From the NCBI GenBank assembly GCA_050950425.1, contig JBMNHO010000002.1:1-64000 (forward strand): a DNA stretch of 64,000 bases. Direction: 5' to 3'. Below, in pieces: positions 52,335 through 61,971 of the stretch (position 1 is its first letter; each line of letters starts with the position of its first letter). The position numbers and the translations under genes are program-made. The notes below the pieces were generated by a model. That model was not told the DNA's origin, searched no databases, and saw only the letters and a program-made list of their open reading frames with translations. The stretch is from RGIG529 sp050950425 (GTDB lineage Bacteria; Bacillota; Clostridia; Oscillospirales; Oscillospiraceae).

Positions 52335-52616
52335 TTATTTCGGCATTTGAGAGGACAACTTGGAAAGCAAATCCATGCCTTCCTTGTTGTTTTTAATCTG
52401 CGAGATCAATTGGCTGATGGCTTTTGGGTCTCCCTTTGCGGCCGCTTGTGCCGTGCTTTGCAATGCGGAGCCATTTTCCTGCTGCTGCAGCAATGCGGCG
52501 AGCTTTTGTCCTTCCGGGGATTGGATCAACGAGAGTAGAGCCGATTTGTTTTTCATCCATTTTGCCACTTGTTGAGGATCCATAAAATCATCCATTTTGT
52601 TTGGTGTTTGACGCAT
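52335..52616 (-). CDS. Unknown small helical protein, cluster gene 1
   Basis: 93 residues, helical, soluble. SLIQSPEGQKLAALLQQ and AISQLISQIKNNKEGMDLL suggest two helical hairpins. AGGAGGG seven bases before the ATG is a strong start. First gene of a three-gene minus-strand cluster (52616 to 51504) and divergent from the phosphodiesterase gene. Function not assignable. Confidence 0.7.
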   Translation of the reverse strand: MRQTPNKMDDFMDPQQVAKWMKNKSALLSLIQSPEGQKLAALLQQQENGSALQSTAQAAAKGDPKAISQLISQIKNNKEGMDLLSKLSSQMPK

Positions 52617-52675
52617 AAAAAAACCCTCCTCTTTTTGCCAGTATATTCAAAAACAGGGATAAAGGTGAGTGTTGT

Positions 52676-53137
52676 TTGAAAATTCTTGTCACTTCTGATT
52701 CACATGGGTTTTTATTGCCGCTGATGTGTGCCATTGAGGCGGAACAGCCGGACATGCTGATTTTTTTGGGCGACGGCGTCCGGGATCTGCGCCAAGTGCG
52801 AAGAACTTGTAGACGCTTGCGAATCGAACACGTACGAGGCAATTGTGATGGCTGGAACGAAGGCGAGGAAGAACGATTGCTCCAGCTGGAGGGGCACTCT
52901 GTTTTGCTGCTGCACGGCCACACAAGAGGCGTGAAGCAGGACTTGGAGCCGCTATATGTCCTTGCAAAAAAGCGAAAGGCGGAATGGGCGCTGTATGGGC
53001 ACACACATATTCCCGCCTACATAGAAAAAGACGGCATTGCCTTGTTGAATCCGGGCAGCATTGGTCGGCGCGAAGGCGCATCCTACGCTGTTTTGGAGGT
53101 GGAAGACCTTGTGCGATGCCGATTGGTTACATTATAA
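52676..53137 (+). CDS. YfcE/MJ0936-type metallophosphoesterase
   Basis: 153 residues. Metal motifs in order: TSDSHG, FLGDGVRDLR, RGNCD, LLHGHT and YGHTHIP, ending with NPGSIGRREG. Hydrolyses phosphodiesters; natural substrate unknown. TTG start six bases after AAAGGTGAG. Seventeen bases separate it from icd. Confidence 0.9.
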   Translation: MKILVTSDSHGFLLPLMCAIEAEQPDMLIFLGDGVRDLRQVRRTCRRLRIEHVRGNCDGWNEGEEERLLQLEGHSVLLLHGHTRGVKQDLEPLYVLAKKRKAEWALYGHTHIPAYIEKDGIALLNPGSIGRREGASYAVLEVEDLVRCRLVTL

Positions 53138-53153
53138 AAAAGGAGTTGCGACG

Positions 53154-54359
53154 ATGGCAAAAATTGATATGACAACCCCGATCGTGGAAATGGACGGGGA
53201 CGAAATGACCCGTATTTTATGGCAGGAAGTAAAGGATCATCTTATCTTACCATATGTGAATCTGAAGACTGAATATTACGATTTGGGCCTGCCGGAGCGA
53301 GAACGCACCAAAGACCGAGTAACAGAAGATGCGGCAAACGCCATTCAGAAATATGGAGTTGGGGTGAAATGCGCAACGATTACACCAAACGCCCAAAGAG
53401 TGGAGGAATATCAGCTGACTCAAATGTGGAAAAGCCCCAACGGGACCATTCGTGCCATACTGGACGGAACCGTATTTCGCACTCCTATTTTGGTCAATTG
53501 TATTCAGCCGGTTGTTCGAAACTGGAAAAAACCCATCACCATTGCAAGACATGCGTTTGGAGATGTATACCGGGGAACGGAGCTACGCGTACAGGAGAAC
53601 GGAACGGCGGAGCTTGTGTTTACAACGGAGCAGGGCGTGGAAACCCGGCAGACCATCCACAGATTTTCGGCCGGTGGGGGCGTGCTGCAAGCGCAGTTTA
53701 ACAAAGACAGCTCTATTGCGTCCTTTGCAAGGTCTTGTTTCCAATTTGCCTTGGATCGAAGAGAAGACTTGTGGTTTTCCACCAAGGACACCATCTCTAA
53801 AACATATGATCATACATTCAAAGATATTTTTGCGTCAATCTATGAGTCGGAATATAAAAACGTGTTCGAACAGGCGGGCATTACCTATTTTTATACTTTG
53901 ATTGACGACGCGGTGGCCCGTGTGATCCGCTCTGAAGGGGGCTTTATCTGGGCTTGCAAAAATTACGACGGCGATGTGATGAGCGACATGGTTTCCACTG
54001 CATTTGGGAGCCTTGCCATGATGACCAGCGTGCTGGTCAGTCCGAATGGGAAATATGAGTTTGAGGCGGCGCATGGTACGGTCACCCGCCATTACCATCG
54101 TCATTTAAAGGGGGAAGCTGTTTCCACCAACCCCATTGCCACGCTGTTTGCCTGGACCGGCGCTTTGGCCAAACGAGGGGAGCTGGATCAAAACGACGCG
54201 CTGACGCAGTTTTCCAAGCGGGTGGAGCGCGCCGCCCTGGAAACCATTGAGTCGGGCATGATGACAAAGGACTTGGCCGGGATCTGCACGGGACTTCAGC
54301 CGACGGTTTTGACCAGCGGCGCATTTTTAAAGGCCATACGGGCGCGCCTTGATGGGTAA
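53154..54359 (+). CDS. icd: NADP-dependent isocitrate dehydrogenase (eukaryotic-type)
   Basis: 401 residues, the dimeric IDH II form resembling mitochondrial and cytosolic enzymes. MDGDEMTRILW, ATITPNAQRVEEY, SPNGTIRAILDGTVFR, DDAVARVIRSEGGFIWA and KNYDGDVMSD are family hallmarks. Makes 2-oxoglutarate and NADPH. Start ATG 53154 after AAAAAGGAG. It overlaps the ROK kinase by eight bases. Confidence 0.94.
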   Translation: MAKIDMTTPIVEMDGDEMTRILWQEVKDHLILPYVNLKTEYYDLGLPERERTKDRVTEDAANAIQKYGVGVKCATITPNAQRVEEYQLTQMWKSPNGTIRAILDGTVFRTPILVNCIQPVVRNWKKPITIARHAFGDVYRGTELRVQENGTAELVFTTEQGVETRQTIHRFSAGGGVLQAQFNKDSSIASFARSCFQFALDRREDLWFSTKDTISKTYDHTFKDIFASIYESEYKNVFEQAGITYFYTLIDDAVARVIRSEGGFIWACKNYDGDVMSDMVSTAFGSLAMMTSVLVSPNGKYEFEAAHGTVTRHYHRHLKGEAVSTNPIATLFAWTGALAKRGELDQNDALTQFSKRVERAALETIESGMMTKDLAGICTGLQPTVLTSGAFLKAIRARLDG

Positions 54360-55323
54360 GCTGTATCTCGGTGTTGACTTGGGCGGGACCAATACGGTAG
54401 CCGCTGTGGTGGATGAAAACCGAACCATTCTGGCCAAGGCAGCTCAAAAGACAGATACGGCATCCGGGGCGGAAAAGCTGGTGGACGACATTTGCGCGCT
54501 CGTTCGGCGAGCGGCAAAGCAGGCGTGTTGTTCCATGTCTGATTTTTCGGGGCTCGGCATTGGAACACCGGGCCTTGCCAATTCCGATACGGGTATGGTG
54601 GAGTGTTCCGCCAATCTTCCCTTTGACCGTTTTCAGCTGGAACAAATGGTGAAAGAAAAAATATGCCTTGCAACATGGATTTGCAACGACGCCAATGCGG
54701 CGGCTTTGGGGGAATGGCTCTGCGGCCAATACCAAGATTGTTCTTCCTTTGTGCTGGTTACGCTGGGAACCGGCATTGGCTGCGGCATGATTTTGCAGCG
54801 TTCTTTGTACACAGGGGTGAACTTTGCTGCTGGTGAGCTGGGACATATGGTGGTCCAGCCAGGAGGCCTTCCGTGCGGCTGCGGAAGATCCGGTTGTTTT
54901 GAAATGTATGCGTCTGCATCGGGACTCATTCATATGACAAAAACATATATGCGGCAGGCGCCCAATAGTGTCTTGTGGTCATTGTGCGGCGGACAGCTGG
55001 AACAAGTCACTGGAAAAACATCATTTGATGGACTGCGTGCGGGGGATGAGACGGCGGCTTCTGTGGTGCGGGAATATATCGATTGGCTTGCTTTGGGCCT
55101 CGCAAATTTGGTCAACCTGTTGCAGCCGGAAATTTTATGTATCGGCGGCGGCCTTTCAAATGAAGGCGAAACGCTGCTGGAACCGTTGCGAAGGGAGGTT
55201 TTCCGAAGAGAATATGCACGGAACGCATGGAAACGTACCAAACTGGTGTCCGCATCATTAAAAAACGACGCAGGACTTGTGGGTGCCGCGCTGTTTCCCC
55301 GCTATTGCCAGCCAGGCCGATAA
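54352..55323 (+). CDS. ROK-family glucokinase
   Basis: 323 residues. Phosphate motif GVDLGGTNTVAAVVD, GTPGLANSDTG, NDANAAALGEW (catalytic Asp), GTGIGCGMI, and the zinc-binding CGCGRSGCFEMYAS. Most similar in form to glucokinase GlcK. ATG 54352 lies inside the end of icd. A strong terminator follows. Confidence 0.93.
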   Translation: MGKLYLGVDLGGTNTVAAVVDENRTILAKAAQKTDTASGAEKLVDDICALVRRAAKQACCSMSDFSGLGIGTPGLANSDTGMVECSANLPFDRFQLEQMVKEKICLATWICNDANAAALGEWLCGQYQDCSSFVLVTLGTGIGCGMILQRSLYTGVNFAAGELGHMVVQPGGLPCGCGRSGCFEMYASASGLIHMTKTYMRQAPNSVLWSLCGGQLEQVTGKTSFDGLRAGDETAASVVREYIDWLALGLANLVNLLQPEILCIGGGLSNEGETLLEPLRREVFRREYARNAWKRTKLVSASLKNDAGLVGAALFPRYCQPGR

Positions 55324-55381
55324 GTATGCCTCCGGCGGATATTGCAGCCAGAAACAGCTGAAAACCACTCTGTGAAAAGAT

Positions 55382-55417
55382 CAAAAAAGAGGCAGCCTTC
55401 GGCTGCCTCTTTTTTGT
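55382..55417. terminator. Bidirectional terminator between convergent genes
   Basis: gaggcagcc / ggctgcctc stem with a 3-base loop, flanked by six As and six Ts, so it serves both the ROK kinase gene and the ATPase gene. Confidence 0.9.
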
Positions 55418-55473
55418 CCTTACCAAGACAGGCAAGAACAGCTGTGCGCGTTTTAAGCGCGGAAAAAGAGTTC

Positions 55474-57816
55474 TTACAACTGTTTGAATCTTTTTGATCC
55501 GAAATCAGCGGTCAAACGAATCAATGACCATATGATTGGCAAAGAGGACAAAGCTAAAATGGAAAACAAGCCCATGTTTTCAATGGAAATAGGTTCCAGG
55601 TACAGGAAACGCGAAAATACGAAAGCGCAAAAATAAAAAGAACTGGCGCAAAAAACGAACAAAACAATCCGCAAGCGATTCATAGGCACGCAAGAGCGAA
55701 GAAGTGCCAACAAATAGATAAACCCGGATATGTAGTATAAAACGGTACCATCACTAAAATGATAGTTGCCGAGCAAGGGAAGCACCCAGGTGAGGAACAA
55801 ATAGTTCAAAAAGATTAACGTAGCGTATGGAAATGCACGCAAAAAAACCGTGGGCAGAAAGGAACCGGACACCCTTGAATGATCCGGCTCAAACGCAAGA
55901 AAAAGAGAAGGGAGGCCTTCCAGCAGACCATCCATCAAAGTGATTTGAATGGGGATAAACGGGAATGACGACGCCGTCAGCAGACACATGAGAGATAAAA
56001 ACGCGGAGTAAAGCGTTTTGATGAAAAACATGCCGGCAATCCGGTTGATGTTATTGATCACCCGTCTCCCCTCATGCAATATATAAGGGAGCGCGTCAAA
56101 GTTGGATTCCGTCAAAACAATGCCGGACACCTGCTGAGCCGCGTCACTGCCGGATCCGATGGAAATGCCGCAGTCTGCTTGGTGCAAGGCCAGAACATCG
56201 TTTACTCCGTCTCCCGTCATGGCAACCACATGCCCTTTCGTTTGAAGCGCTTGAACCAAAGCACGCTTTTGAGCGGGAGAAACCCGTCCGAAAATCGTAT
56301 ATTCCAAGGCCGCATGCGAAAGGGCTTCTTCCGTATCCAAAGAGGACAGGTCAATGTATTTTTCATAGCCATCCAGGCCGGCCTTTTGGGCCACAGAGGA
56401 AACGGTAACCGGGTTGTCTCCTGAAATGACTTTTATGGTTACCCCTTCTTTTTTGAAAAAGGAAAGGGTCTCCACCGCGTTCTCTCGTATCGGGTCGCTG
56501 ATGCGAAAAAACGCCAGGGGCAGCGCGTCCAAAGGCTTTTCTTTGTCGGGGATTCCCTCTACATAACCGAAGCAGAGAATGCGGTCGCCCTCCAGGTGGC
56601 CCCTTTGGATGGAGTCTGGCAGTGCGTTTGATTCCCCAAGCAATTTTTCGGGGGCACCCAATATGTAGGTTCCAATGTTTTGAAATGTTACACTCCCCCA
56701 CTTTCTGGCGGAAGAAAAAGCGATCTTGGAGCATACCTCCCAGGTACAGGCGGGAGAAAAGTAGGCTTTTAGAGCGAGGAATGTGGCGTTGTTATCCTCG
56801 CAGCTTGCGAGATAAGCGGCCAGCCCCGCTTGCCCTGTGTGGCCCTCTGCAGCAGGGAGCCAGCACACTTCTTGCACCTGCATGTTGCCCTGGGTTATAG
56901 TTCCTGTTTTATCCAGACAAAGCATATCAACATGCGCAAGAGTCTCAATGCAGTATAAATCCTGCACAAGTACTTTTTTCCGGGAAAGGGCGATGACGCC
57001 GCCGGCCAGAGATATGCTGATCAGCAAAACCAGCCCTTTTGGCAGCATACCAAGTAACGCCGCGGCCGTGGAGACCACAGACAGGAAAGCGGAATTACCA
57101 CGAAAAAAATAGGCCTGCACAAAAAGCAGCAACCCAACAGGGATGATAAAATACCCCGTAAACTTTGCCACTTTATCCATTGCCCTGATCAATTGAGATT
57201 TCATGTGACGATGCTGCTTCGCGCCGTCAGAGATGACATTTGCAAAGTTTTCTTTTCCAACATGCTCCACTTGGGCGCAGCACCTGCCGCTGACCACAAA
57301 GCTGCCCGACAGCATCGCCGAGCCGGGTATTTTCAAAACGGGATCGGCTTCGCCTGTCAGCAATGACTCGTTGACCTCCACTTCGCCGTGCAGCACCTGA
57401 GAGTCTGCGCATATCTGCTCGCCTGTTTCAAATATGCAGACATCGTCCATCACCAGCTGATCTACAGGGCAGGAGTGAACGGCGCCGTCTCTGATTACCC
57501 GAACATGGGACTGAGACAACAAGGATAGCTTTTCCACTAATTGCTTGGCGTGCCATTGCTGGAACACGCCAATTGCGCTGTTGAAAAAAATGATGCTCAA
57601 ATACAACATGTTCCTCCATGCGTCAACAAGAGCCAAGGCGATGCCGATCAGCACATTGAGCAGGTTAAACAATGTAAATACGTTATCTCTTATAATATTC
57701 CAATTTGACTTTGTTTTGGTATCCGGATTCTCATTGACAAGGCCTCTCGCCCGACGATCCTCGACTTCTTCATGTGATAGTCCATGAACCGGATAGCCAT
57801 AGGAACAATCCTGCAT
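55474..57816 (-). CDS. CtpE-like P-type ATPase with altered M4 motif
   Basis: About 780 residues. Motifs: LLTGEADPV (actuator), LCLDKTGTITQG (phosphorylated Asp), ISGDNPVT, TGDGVNDVLALHQAD; C-terminal membrane block with six helices. The family is typified by mycobacterial CtpE, a Ca2+ importer, where M4 reads PEGL; here it reads GMLPKGLVLL (Lys for Glu). ATG 57816 follows AGGAGGTG; upstream in-frame ATGs lack one. Ion unknown. Confidence 0.9.
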   Translation of the reverse strand: MQDCSYGYPVHGLSHEEVEDRRARGLVNENPDTKTKSNWNIIRDNVFTLFNLLNVLIGIALALVDAWRNMLYLSIIFFNSAIGVFQQWHAKQLVEKLSLLSQSHVRVIRDGAVHSCPVDQLVMDDVCIFETGEQICADSQVLHGEVEVNESLLTGEADPVLKIPGSAMLSGSFVVSGRCCAQVEHVGKENFANVISDGAKQHRHMKSQLIRAMDKVAKFTGYFIIPVGLLLFVQAYFFRGNSAFLSVVSTAAALLGMLPKGLVLLISISLAGGVIALSRKKVLVQDLYCIETLAHVDMLCLDKTGTITQGNMQVQEVCWLPAAEGHTGQAGLAAYLASCEDNNATFLALKAYFSPACTWEVCSKIAFSSARKWGSVTFQNIGTYILGAPEKLLGESNALPDSIQRGHLEGDRILCFGYVEGIPDKEKPLDALPLAFFRISDPIRENAVETLSFFKKEGVTIKVISGDNPVTVSSVAQKAGLDGYEKYIDLSSLDTEEALSHAALEYTIFGRVSPAQKRALVQALQTKGHVVAMTGDGVNDVLALHQADCGISIGSGSDAAQQVSGIVLTESNFDALPYILHEGRRVINNINRIAGMFFIKTLYSAFLSLMCLLTASSFPFIPIQITLMDGLLEGLPSLFLAFEPDHSRVSGSFLPTVFLRAFPYATLIFLNYLFLTWVLPLLGNYHFSDGTVLYYISGFIYLLALLRSCVPMNRLRIVLFVFCASSFYFCAFVFSRFLYLEPISIENMGLFSILALSSLPIIWSLIRLTADFGSKRFKQL

Positions 57817-58090
57817 GTACACCTCCTGGTCTTTGGGGGACATTGTGAGAAAACAAGGAACGGCATTGTTTGAGATGATTTTGCAACGCCGCAATCAAGA
57901 AGAAAAGAAAAAACAGTGACCATGCAGGCGTTACGGTGTGCCGCAAGAGCATGTACCACCCAGACAGATTGCCAAGGAGGGAAAAAGAAAGACCGATGTT
58001 CCAATCGTGAGCATCGGTTTGTGCCTTATATCCCTGTTTGGTTAACAGGATACCCCCGGCGAGATACAAGTAAAGCCTGCCTGATTTCAT
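57770..58090 (-). CDS. Possible small membrane protein upstream of the ATPase
   Basis: An open frame of about 106 residues within the 300-base transcribed leader of the ATPase gene, with two hydrophobic stretches (NIGLSFSLLGNLSGWYMLL and WSLFFLFFLIAAL). It overlaps the ATPase start by 47 bases. No good ribosome site precedes it, so it may not be translated. Confidence 0.3.
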   Translation of the reverse strand: MKSGRLYLYLAGGILLTKQGYKAQTDAHDWNIGLSFSLLGNLSGWYMLLRHTVTPAWSLFFLFFLIAALQNHLKQCRSLFSHNVPQRPGGVHAGLFLWLSGSWTIT

Positions 58091-58123
58091 AAAAACGCAT
58101 GATTCCCCAAAATAATACATTGT

Positions 58124-58152
58124 ATTTTAGCACAGAGCAAATGATTCGTCAA
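58124..58152 (-). promoter_or_regulatory. Strong sigma-A promoter for the CtpE-like ATPase unit
   Basis: Minus strand: -35 TTGACG (58147-58152), 17-bp spacer, -10 TAAAAT (58124-58129), start near 58117, leaving a leader of about 300 bases before the ATPase ATG. Confidence 0.7.
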
Positions 58153-58252
58153 GAAAAACAGACATGCAGGCAAAAGAAAGTCTTTCCCGTGAGACATGGA
58201 TGCAGCGTCTTCAAAACCTTGTAATATATGAAACAAGAGACAGGACGTTTCA

Positions 58253-58732
58253 TCACAGGATTCTTTTTTCAAGAAGTGTAACGGCATGAGCGGAAAGCCC
58301 TTGGCCTGCCCCCGTAAAGCCCAGCCCTTCTTCTGTGGTTGCTTTCAAATTGACACGGCCGGGATCAATCCCCAAGGAAAGGGCGATGTTTTTGCGCATG
58401 GCGGGAACATATGGAGAGAGCTTAGGCGCTTGGGCAACGATTGTCGCGTCAATGTTTTCAATCTGCCAGTCGTTTTGCTCCAAAAGCTCTGCGGTACGCC
58501 GCAGGAGAAGCAAGCTGGAGATGTTGAAAAAGGCCGGATCATGATCCGGAAAATGAACGCCAATGTCGCCGAGGCCCGCGGCGCCCAAAAGGGCATCGAT
58601 AAGGGCATGCACCAGCACATCCGCATCAGAATGCCCGGCAAGACCCCGATCAAAGGGAATGGTTTCCCCGCCTAAAATCAGAGGGCGACCAGAAACCAGC
58701 CGGTGGACATCATATCCATAGCCGATCCTCAT
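58253..58732 (-). CDS. ispF: 2-C-methyl-D-erythritol 2,4-cyclodiphosphate synthase
   Basis: 159 residues. [26 protein letters not shown] (zinc ligands), HFPDHDPAF and [12 protein letters not shown] are complete. Trimeric enzyme of the MEP isoprenoid pathway. ATG 58732 overlaps the ispD stop (ATGA); the longer frame upstream is within ispD. Confidence 0.96.
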   Translation of the reverse strand: MRIGYGYDVHRLVSGRPLILGGETIPFDRGLAGHSDADVLVHALIDALLGAAGLGDIGVHFPDHDPAFFNISSLLLLRRTAELLEQNDWQIENIDATIVAQAPKLSPYVPAMRKNIALSLGIDPGRVNLKATTEEGLGFTGAGQGLSAHAVTLLEKRIL

Positions 58733-59475
58733 GAGAACATCTTCTCCCTTCTCCACTGGCAAATGCCCTCCGCCATGGCAAAATCGGAAGGGGTTGTAAG
58801 CTTCATGTTTTCTGGCAGTCCCTCCACCAAGGAAACCTGCATGCCGATGCGCTCGACGGCGCTGCAATCATCTGTAATGGGCCAGCGCTCCTCCAAGGCC
58901 TTCTGGATGGCGCCCTTGATCAAAGCGGCATCAAAGACTTGGGGCGTTTGTACGGCCCGGAAAGAAGCCCGATCCGGTGTTTCGATGAACACACCGTTGG
59001 AAACGGATTTAATCGTGTCTTGCAAAGGAACAGCGGGTGCGGCCGCCCCGGAAAGAGAAGCTGCTTGAACGGTAGACGCAATCAGCTCCTTTGTGGCAAA
59101 GGGGCGTGCGCCGTCATGAATGGCGATCAGCTTTGCTTTGGCAGAAACAGACAGCAGGCCGGAAAAGACAGATGCCACCCGGGTTTCTCCGCCAATGACC
59201 ACATGCGTTGCTTTGGAAATCCCATATGTGTGACAAAGCTGGCTGGCCGCAACCAAAGAGTCCTCCCGTGTCACCACGATAATTTCATGCACCAAGGGGC
59301 ATTGTTCAAAGGCCAAAAGAGTGTGAACCAACACGGGCATCCCATCCAGCAGCTCAAATATTTTATCTCGCTCGCTGCCCATGCGGATGGAGCGCCCGGC
59401 GGCCACCACAACAGCGCTGCAAAAGGGGGGAGGCGGCGAGCCGGAGCGGAAACGGTTTTTAAAAAAAAGCGACAT
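58729..59475 (-). CDS. ispD: 2-C-methyl-D-erythritol 4-phosphate cytidylyltransferase
   Basis: 248 residues. CTP-binding [27 protein letters not shown], and [11 protein letters not shown] are present; a 20-residue basic and Pro-rich N-terminal extension is slightly longer than usual. AAAGGAACGCACT precedes the ATG. Operon carD-ispD-ispF. Confidence 0.95.
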   Translation of the reverse strand: MSLFFKNRFRSGSPPPPFCSAVVVAAGRSIRMGSERDKIFELLDGMPVLVHTLLAFEQCPLVHEIIVVTREDSLVAASQLCHTYGISKATHVVIGGETRVASVFSGLLSVSAKAKLIAIHDGARPFATKELIASTVQAASLSGAAAPAVPLQDTIKSVSNGVFIETPDRASFRAVQTPQVFDAALIKGAIQKALEERWPITDDCSAVERIGMQVSLVEGLPENMKLTTPSDFAMAEGICQWRREKMFS

Positions 59476-59499
59476 AGTGCGTTCCTTTCTATTGTCTGT

Positions 59500-59979
59500 C
59501 TAACACCCAATCGCTCCATTGATCCGGGTTTCGATTTCTTCATAGCTGGATGATTGGGACAGAACCAGCTCGGAAATTAAAATTTGCTTGGCAGAGTGAA
59601 GCATTTTCCTCTCGCCTGTGGATAAGCCGCGTTGGTGATCCCGGATCATCAAGCTTTTGACAACCCTTGCCACCTCCATCAAATCGCCACTTTTTAAACG
59701 CAGCATATTTTCGCGATACCTCTGGTTCCAGTTGGACGACGGTACGATTTCAATGGTTCCCATGGAAGCTATGATTTGCAAGGCATAATCAGAATTTACA
59801 ATGGGACGAATCCCGATTTCCGCGCAATGGTCCGTGGGAATCATAACTGTCATCCCGGTGGCAGGCAGCTTTAAAACATAATAGCGCCGGGCCACGCCAT
59901 TTATGCATTTTTCCACGATATTGTCAATGGTGCCCGCACCATGCATGGGATGGACGATTTTATCGCCAATACAAAACAT
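59500..59979 (-). CDS. CarD/CdnL-family RNA polymerase-binding regulator 2
   Basis: 159 residues. CarD domain (FCIGDKIVHPMHGAGTI, YYVLKLP, MTVMIPTDH) and helical C-terminal domain with a conserved Trp (SSNWNQRYRENM) and GLSTGERKML, the usual DNA-contacting helices. It shares little direct sequence with the copy at 41593-42129 and is nearer to standard CdnL. Heads the ispD-ispF unit. Confidence 0.92.
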   Translation of the reverse strand: MFCIGDKIVHPMHGAGTIDNIVEKCINGVARRYYVLKLPATGMTVMIPTDHCAEIGIRPIVNSDYALQIIASMGTIEIVPSSNWNQRYRENMLRLKSGDLMEVARVVKSLMIRDHQRGLSTGERKMLHSAKQILISELVLSQSSSYEEIETRINGAIGC

Positions 59980-60102
59980 GCTTGACTCACATCCTTAGAA
60001 CACATTACCTCTATTTTAAGGTATTTTATTATATTTAGCAAGCATTTGCGGGTAAAGTTCAGATGAAATTGAAGAAAAGATGGATAAAAAGACAAGTTTG
60101 AA

Positions 60103-60135
60103 CAGAAAAATCGGCGCAGCAATGGCTGCGCCGAT
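60103..60135 (-). terminator. Terminator of the glutamate synthase-like gene
   Basis: Perfect 11-bp stem (60110-60120 with 60125-60135) with loop aatg; minus-strand T-run follows. Confidence 0.85.
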
Positions 60136-60145
60136 GGAAGTCTTT

Positions 60146-61793
60146 TCATTGGCCTTTTAAAATTTGTTTTGCAATGTCGTCGGCGGCCTCCGTGATAAAC
60201 GCGATGTTGGTCTCTTTTGCCGTTTCACGGTTCGCTGCAAAAATGTCGTTGCGGGAAATGGCGGAAACGTTAAACTTCCGCGCGCCGGCCATCAGCTGCT
60301 GCAATCCGGCCGTCAGCTTGTCAGCCAGCGTCCATACGGCAATGGCGCCCAGAGGGATCTTTTTGATCTCCTCCGACCCGACTTTCATTTTGACATCATG
60401 ATAACCAGCAAAGATTTCTTCCGGGGAGCTACCAAACTCTTCTAAGATATGCTTGGGAAGGGCATCCCAGTTGCCAGATACCTTTCCTCTCCGGTCGGGA
60501 TAGAGCGCGCCCTCAATGTTGGAACCCAAGAAACCAGGGATCATAAGGGAGCGGCCCATGCAGACGAGTTTGGTGTACTTTCCGCCCAAAGCCAGCGCTT
60601 TGAAAATTTGGTCTTCTCTGGCAATGCCGCCGGCAAACGCCATATCCACGACATCGTGGCCGGCATCTTCCAAGAGCTTTGCATATTCATATGCTTTGGC
60701 ATGCAGGAAGATAGAAGGAACGCCCCAGCTTTCCATCATGTTCCAAGGGCTCATGCCGGTTCCGCCGCCGCTGCCGTCGATGGTGAGAAGGTCCAGCTTG
60801 GTTTCTGTTGCAAGGCGAATGGCCATTGCCAATGCTTCCATGCCATAAGAACCGGTTTTCAAAGTGATGCGGGTAAAGCCGAGGCCACGCAGATATTCAA
60901 CGGAATGATGGAAATCTTCCCGCACCTGTTCCCAATTGGACAAATTGGTTCCGCCCAAACGGCTGTGGCGTGCAAATGATTTGATCGCGCCGTCTCGATA
61001 AGCCTCCTGTACTTTCGGGGAGGGTAGGATCAGGATCCACCACATAGCCACGATTTTTCAGGAAAGATGGCATAATCCAAATCGGTTACCTGAATTTCGC
61101 CGCCAATGTCTTTTGGCACCTTGACCCCATTTTAATTCGATGATGGCCTTAGTCGCCATATTTCCGGGCCACATATTCTGCAACGCCGTTACGGGTATCT
61201 TCAACGTTCATTTGAATGATGATTGCACCATAACCATCGTTGTATTTCATATAGGTTTCAATTCGGCGATCCAGTTCAGGCGCAGAAACAATTTTGCCAT
61301 TTTCCAAGACAGAGTTTTTGTCCACGCCCACCACGTTTTCTCCGACAACTGCCGGAATACCAACAAGGGAAGCGCCAGTGGCAAATGCATCCCAATATTT
61401 TGCGGCGACAAAAGTAGAACCCAAAGCGCCTGTCATCATGGGTGCGCGGATTTTGGTTTTGACTGCTTTACCAAATTCTGTCTCTAATGTCACATTGGGG
61501 AAAATGCAATCGTCAGGATTGGTAGAAAGTCCGGGTGCCAATCCTTCTGCACCATAGCAATATCCCTGGATACGCAGATTGTTATAGCTAACGCCGACAT
61601 GGTGATTGTTTGCACTGCCAGCCGTTACCAATCCAAAGTCACGGGGGTACAGCATTTTTCTGCCCTTCATACTGGACAGCCAGGTTTCACATTTGCCTTT
61701 GCAATCGGCCCGGCACAGAGTACAAAGACCGGATTCTGCAGGGTTGCCGCGATTGGTGGTATTCAACACGTCATTGCTCTTTTGATATTGCAT
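60146..61793 (-). CDS. FMN-binding glutamate synthase-like protein, broken by four single-base insertions
   Basis: If read through, about 545 residues. The N-terminal half has a Cys cluster (CTLCRADCKGKCETW) and GRKMLYPRDFGLVTAG; the C-terminal half carries the FMN and glutamate-synthase part (DGSGGGTGMSPWNMMESWG, AGGIAREDQIFKALALGG). Extra bases lie near 61014, 61061, 61112 and 61151; removing each restores the expected protein (KYGDKAIIELKWG, then AKDIGGEI and onward). Such stand-alone GltB2 proteins occur in anaerobes and may take electrons from ferredoxin. ATG 61793 follows GGGAGG by nine bases. Likely sequence errors; a pseudogene is the alternative. Confidence 0.85.
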
Positions 61794-61941
61794 TGGAGTA
61801 AAGCCTCCCGTTCTGGATTTTACAAAAGAATGTATAGCCCTTTCCTTGTCGTACAAGATGCACATGTTTCTTTGCCTTCCGGCAGAATATTGCAAGAGAC
61901 CAGAGGAAAAACTCCAAATGATTCTTTTTTGCGATGCTGGT

Positions 61942-61971
61942 ATTATAGCACACAAAAGCACCGCATGTAAA
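61942..61971 (-). promoter_or_regulatory. Sigma-A promoter of the glutamate synthase-like gene
   Basis: Minus strand: -35 TTTACA (61966-61971), 18-bp spacer, -10 TATAAT (61942-61947), start near 61935. The rest of the 576-base interval 61794-62369 shows no gene. Confidence 0.7.
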
